From Polaribacter sp. MED152 (GTDB lineage Bacteria; Bacteroidota; Bacteroidia; Flavobacteriales; Flavobacteriaceae), in the NCBI RefSeq assembly GCF_000152945.2, contig NC_020830.1, forward strand, positions 2,242,501-2,306,500: a stretch of DNA of 64,000 bases. The letters run 5' to 3'. The notes beneath the pieces were generated by a model, which made no database searches, was not told the DNA's origin, and was given only the letters and a program-made list of their open reading frames with translations. This document shows, one piece after another, positions 62,316 through 64,000 of this stretch. Numbering within the stretch: the first letter of the stretch is position 1; the number at the start of each line of letters is the position of its first letter. Position numbers and translations under genes: made by a program.

Positions 62316-64000
62316 ATGAATATTAAAAAGATAATACCAATTTTAGAATGGTTACCTAACTACAATACATCGCTTTTTAAAGGTGATTTAGTAGCAGGTA
62401 TTACTGTAGGTATTATACTTATTCCTCAAGGAATTGCATACGCTTTAATTGCTGGTTTACCACCAATTTATGGTTTGTATTGTGCACTTGTTCCTCAAGT
62501 TATGTATGCTATTTTTGGTTCATCTAGGCAAGTGGCAATTGGGCCAGTTGCTATGGATTCTTTAATTGTTGCAACAGGTGTTTCTACTTTGGCTTTAGCA
62601 GGTTCTGAAAGTTACATTTCAATAGCAATTTTGCTGGCATTAATGGTAGGTACTATTCAATTTATCTTAGGTATTTTTAGCCTAGGCTTTATAGTTAATT
62701 TCCTGTCAAAGCCTGTAATAACAGGTTTTACATCAGCAGTTGCTTTAATCATTGGTTTGAATCAGTTTAGAAATTTATTTGGAGTAGACTTTTTTCAAAG
62801 TGATCAAATTCAATATATAATAATTGATATTTGGGAGCAGTTTTCAACCTATAATGCACACACTACTATTATTGGTTTATTATCTGTAATAACTATCATC
62901 ATTTTTAGAAGAATTAATAAGAAAATTCCGAATGCATTAATAGTGGTAGTACTTGGAATTTTAACCATGAAATTCTTTGGGCAATCATTTAATGATGTTG
63001 CAATTGTAAAAGAAATCCCATCAGGTTTGCCATTTTTTGGAGTGCCAGAATTTGAAATAGATCAAATTAAAGAACTTTTACCAATAGCGTTAACATTGGT
63101 TATGGTTGGCTTCTTAGAAACAATTTCTATAGGTAAGTCATTAGAGGCAAAGCAAGATGAGTATAGAATAAGACCAAATCAAGAATTAATTGCATTAGGT
63201 TTAAGTAATATAGCAGGTTCATTTTTTAAAGCATATCCATCAACATCTAGTTTTTCGAGATCTGCAATTAATCAAGAAAGTGGTGCAAAAACAGGAATGG
63301 CAGCTTTAATTTCTGTGGTAATGGTAGTTATTACTTTGCTGTTTTTAACACCTTTATTTTACTTTTTGCCAAAAACAGTTTTGGCTGCAATCATTATAGT
63401 AGCAGTATTTAACTTAATCAATTTTAAAGAAGCATCTTATTTATGGAATGCTAACAAATTAGATTTTTGGTTAATGATGTCTACCTTTTTAGCAACGCTA
63501 TTATTAGGTATTGAATATGGTATTGTAGTTGGTGTAGGTTTGTCACTTATCATTCTAATTTATAGAACCTCAAAGCCTTATGTAACTGAATTAGGAAAAG
63601 TACCAAATTCAAATTTCTACAGAAATAAAAACAGGTTTGAAGAAGTAATTATTGAAGATGATATTTTAATTTTCAGATTTGATGCCCAATTGTTCTATGC
63701 CAATTCAAGCTATTTTAGAGACAATTTAGATGATATGGCTGCCATGAAAGGCGATGCCTTAAAACTAATTGTGTTGGATGCAGAAAGTATAAATAGAGTA
63801 GACAGCACAGGTGTAGAAATGCTAAAAGAACGAATTCGTTTTTATCAGAAAAAGGATGTGAAATTCTATTTTGCAGGAGTGAAAGGACCTGTAAGAGATG
63901 ACTTATTCAAATGCGGAATATTAAATATTATAGACATCAATCACTTTTTTATGCGTGCGAATCAAGCTGTAAAATTTTACAAAACTGGCGATCGTAAACA
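62316..64000 (+). CDS. SulP family anion transporter, 3' end cut by window edge
   Basis: Open frame from the ATG at 62316, 26 nt after ruvB, running without a stop to the window end (561 codons seen). About ten to twelve membrane helices: the SulP signature starts with DLVAGITVGIILIPQGIAYA and continues with LPPIYGLYCALVPQ and GPVAMDSLIVATG. A C-terminal STAS domain (about 440-550) has DAESINRVDSTGVEMLKERI. It probably takes up sulfate or bicarbonate with a cation; the ion cannot be read from the sequence. Only the last few residues appear to be missing. Confidence 0.92.
   Translation, partial: MNIKKIIPILEWLPNYNTSLFKGDLVAGITVGIILIPQGIAYALIAGLPPIYGLYCALVPQVMYAIFGSSRQVAIGPVAMDSLIVATGVSTLALAGSESYISIAILLALMVGTIQFILGIFSLGFIVNFLSKPVITGFTSAVALIIGLNQFRNLFGVDFFQSDQIQYIIIDIWEQFSTYNAHTTIIGLLSVITIIIFRRINKKIPNALIVVVLGILTMKFFGQSFNDVAIVKEIPSGLPFFGVPEFEIDQIKELLPIALTLVMVGFLETISIGKSLEAKQDEYRIRPNQELIALGLSNIAGSFFKAYPSTSSFSRSAINQESGAKTGMAALISVVMVVITLLFLTPLFYFLPKTVLAAIIIVAVFNLINFKEASYLWNANKLDFWLMMSTFLATLLLGIEYGIVVGVGLSLIILIYRTSKPYVTELGKVPNSNFYRNKNRFEEVIIEDDILIFRFDAQLFYANSSYFRDNLDDMAAMKGDALKLIVLDAESINRVDSTGVEMLKERIRFYQKKDVKFYFAGVKGPVRDDLFKCGILNIIDINHFFMRANQAVKFYKTGDRK

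Noticed and set aside
1..64000. CRISPR arrays, toxin-antitoxin pairs, insertion sequences, rRNA genes
   Set aside because: No regularly spaced repeats, no transposase-like proteins and no rRNA-like sequence were seen by reading; subtle remnants could be missed without a search.

Overview
The window is a 64-kb piece of chromosome from a marine-type member of the Flavobacteriaceae (Bacteroidota; Polaribacter/Tenacibaculum-like by overall feel, genus not proven). The evidence is very AT-rich coding sequence, promoters of the Bacteroidota type (TAnnTTTG -7 boxes, one with a TTTG box exactly 19 nt upstream), few Shine-Dalgarno sequences, an alternative complex III operon, DUF2723 and SPOR-domain proteins, and a class II ketol-acid reductoisomerase. 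Nothing looks like a plasmid, prophage or transposase; almost all genes are chromosomal housekeeping genes.

Layout. 0-21 kb holds mixed housekeeping genes: a Rieske-like lipoprotein with altered ligands, greA, a HIT hydrolase, an orphan histidine kinase, a flavin reductase-like protein, an OB-fold DUF3127 protein, a VTT membrane protein with DUF1456, aat, a cNMP-domain/thioredoxin-reductase-like flavoprotein, Sua5, a large RluA-type pseudouridine synthase, polA, a sterol-desaturase-like hydroxylase, a metallophosphoesterase, a CxxC-less thioredoxin-fold protein and a DUF2723 membrane protein. A tRNA-Gln follows at 21.1 kb. At 21.2-24.2 kb a LacI-type regulator faces a kdgK-eda pair (Entner-Doudoroff end of uronate/alginate/pectin degradation), with a perfect 18-bp palindrome as probable operator. 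At 25.3-31.1 kb lies the four-gene ligase-associated DNA repair cassette (exonuclease, ATP-dependent ligase, Lhr-type helicase, phosphoesterase).

31-37.4 kb holds a 1.2-kb islet bracketed by two copies of the last 34 bp of thrC, then the threonine operon thrA-thrB-thrC (minus strand), preceded by a threonine-rich leader peptide that I found by translating the gap. 39-47.4 kb carries leuA-leuB and ilvD-ilvB-ilvN-ilvC (branched-chain amino acids; no leuCD, ilvA or ilvE here). After gapN and a SPOR protein, 49.8-61.2 kb is one long respiratory operon: alternative complex III (actA-F), then cytochrome c oxidase subunits II and I, ending in a strong terminator. ruvB and a truncated SulP transporter close the window.

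Most worth a second look: the thrC-tail direct repeats around the islet; the thr leader peptide; a set of genes whose -7 box ends only 4-6 nt before the start codon, suggesting leaderless mRNAs; three redox-fold proteins that have each lost their cofactor or catalytic residues; a DUF3127 protein with an SSB-like tail; and a short LeuA lacking its leucine-binding domain. I did not find a clearly new multi-gene defence or mobile system.
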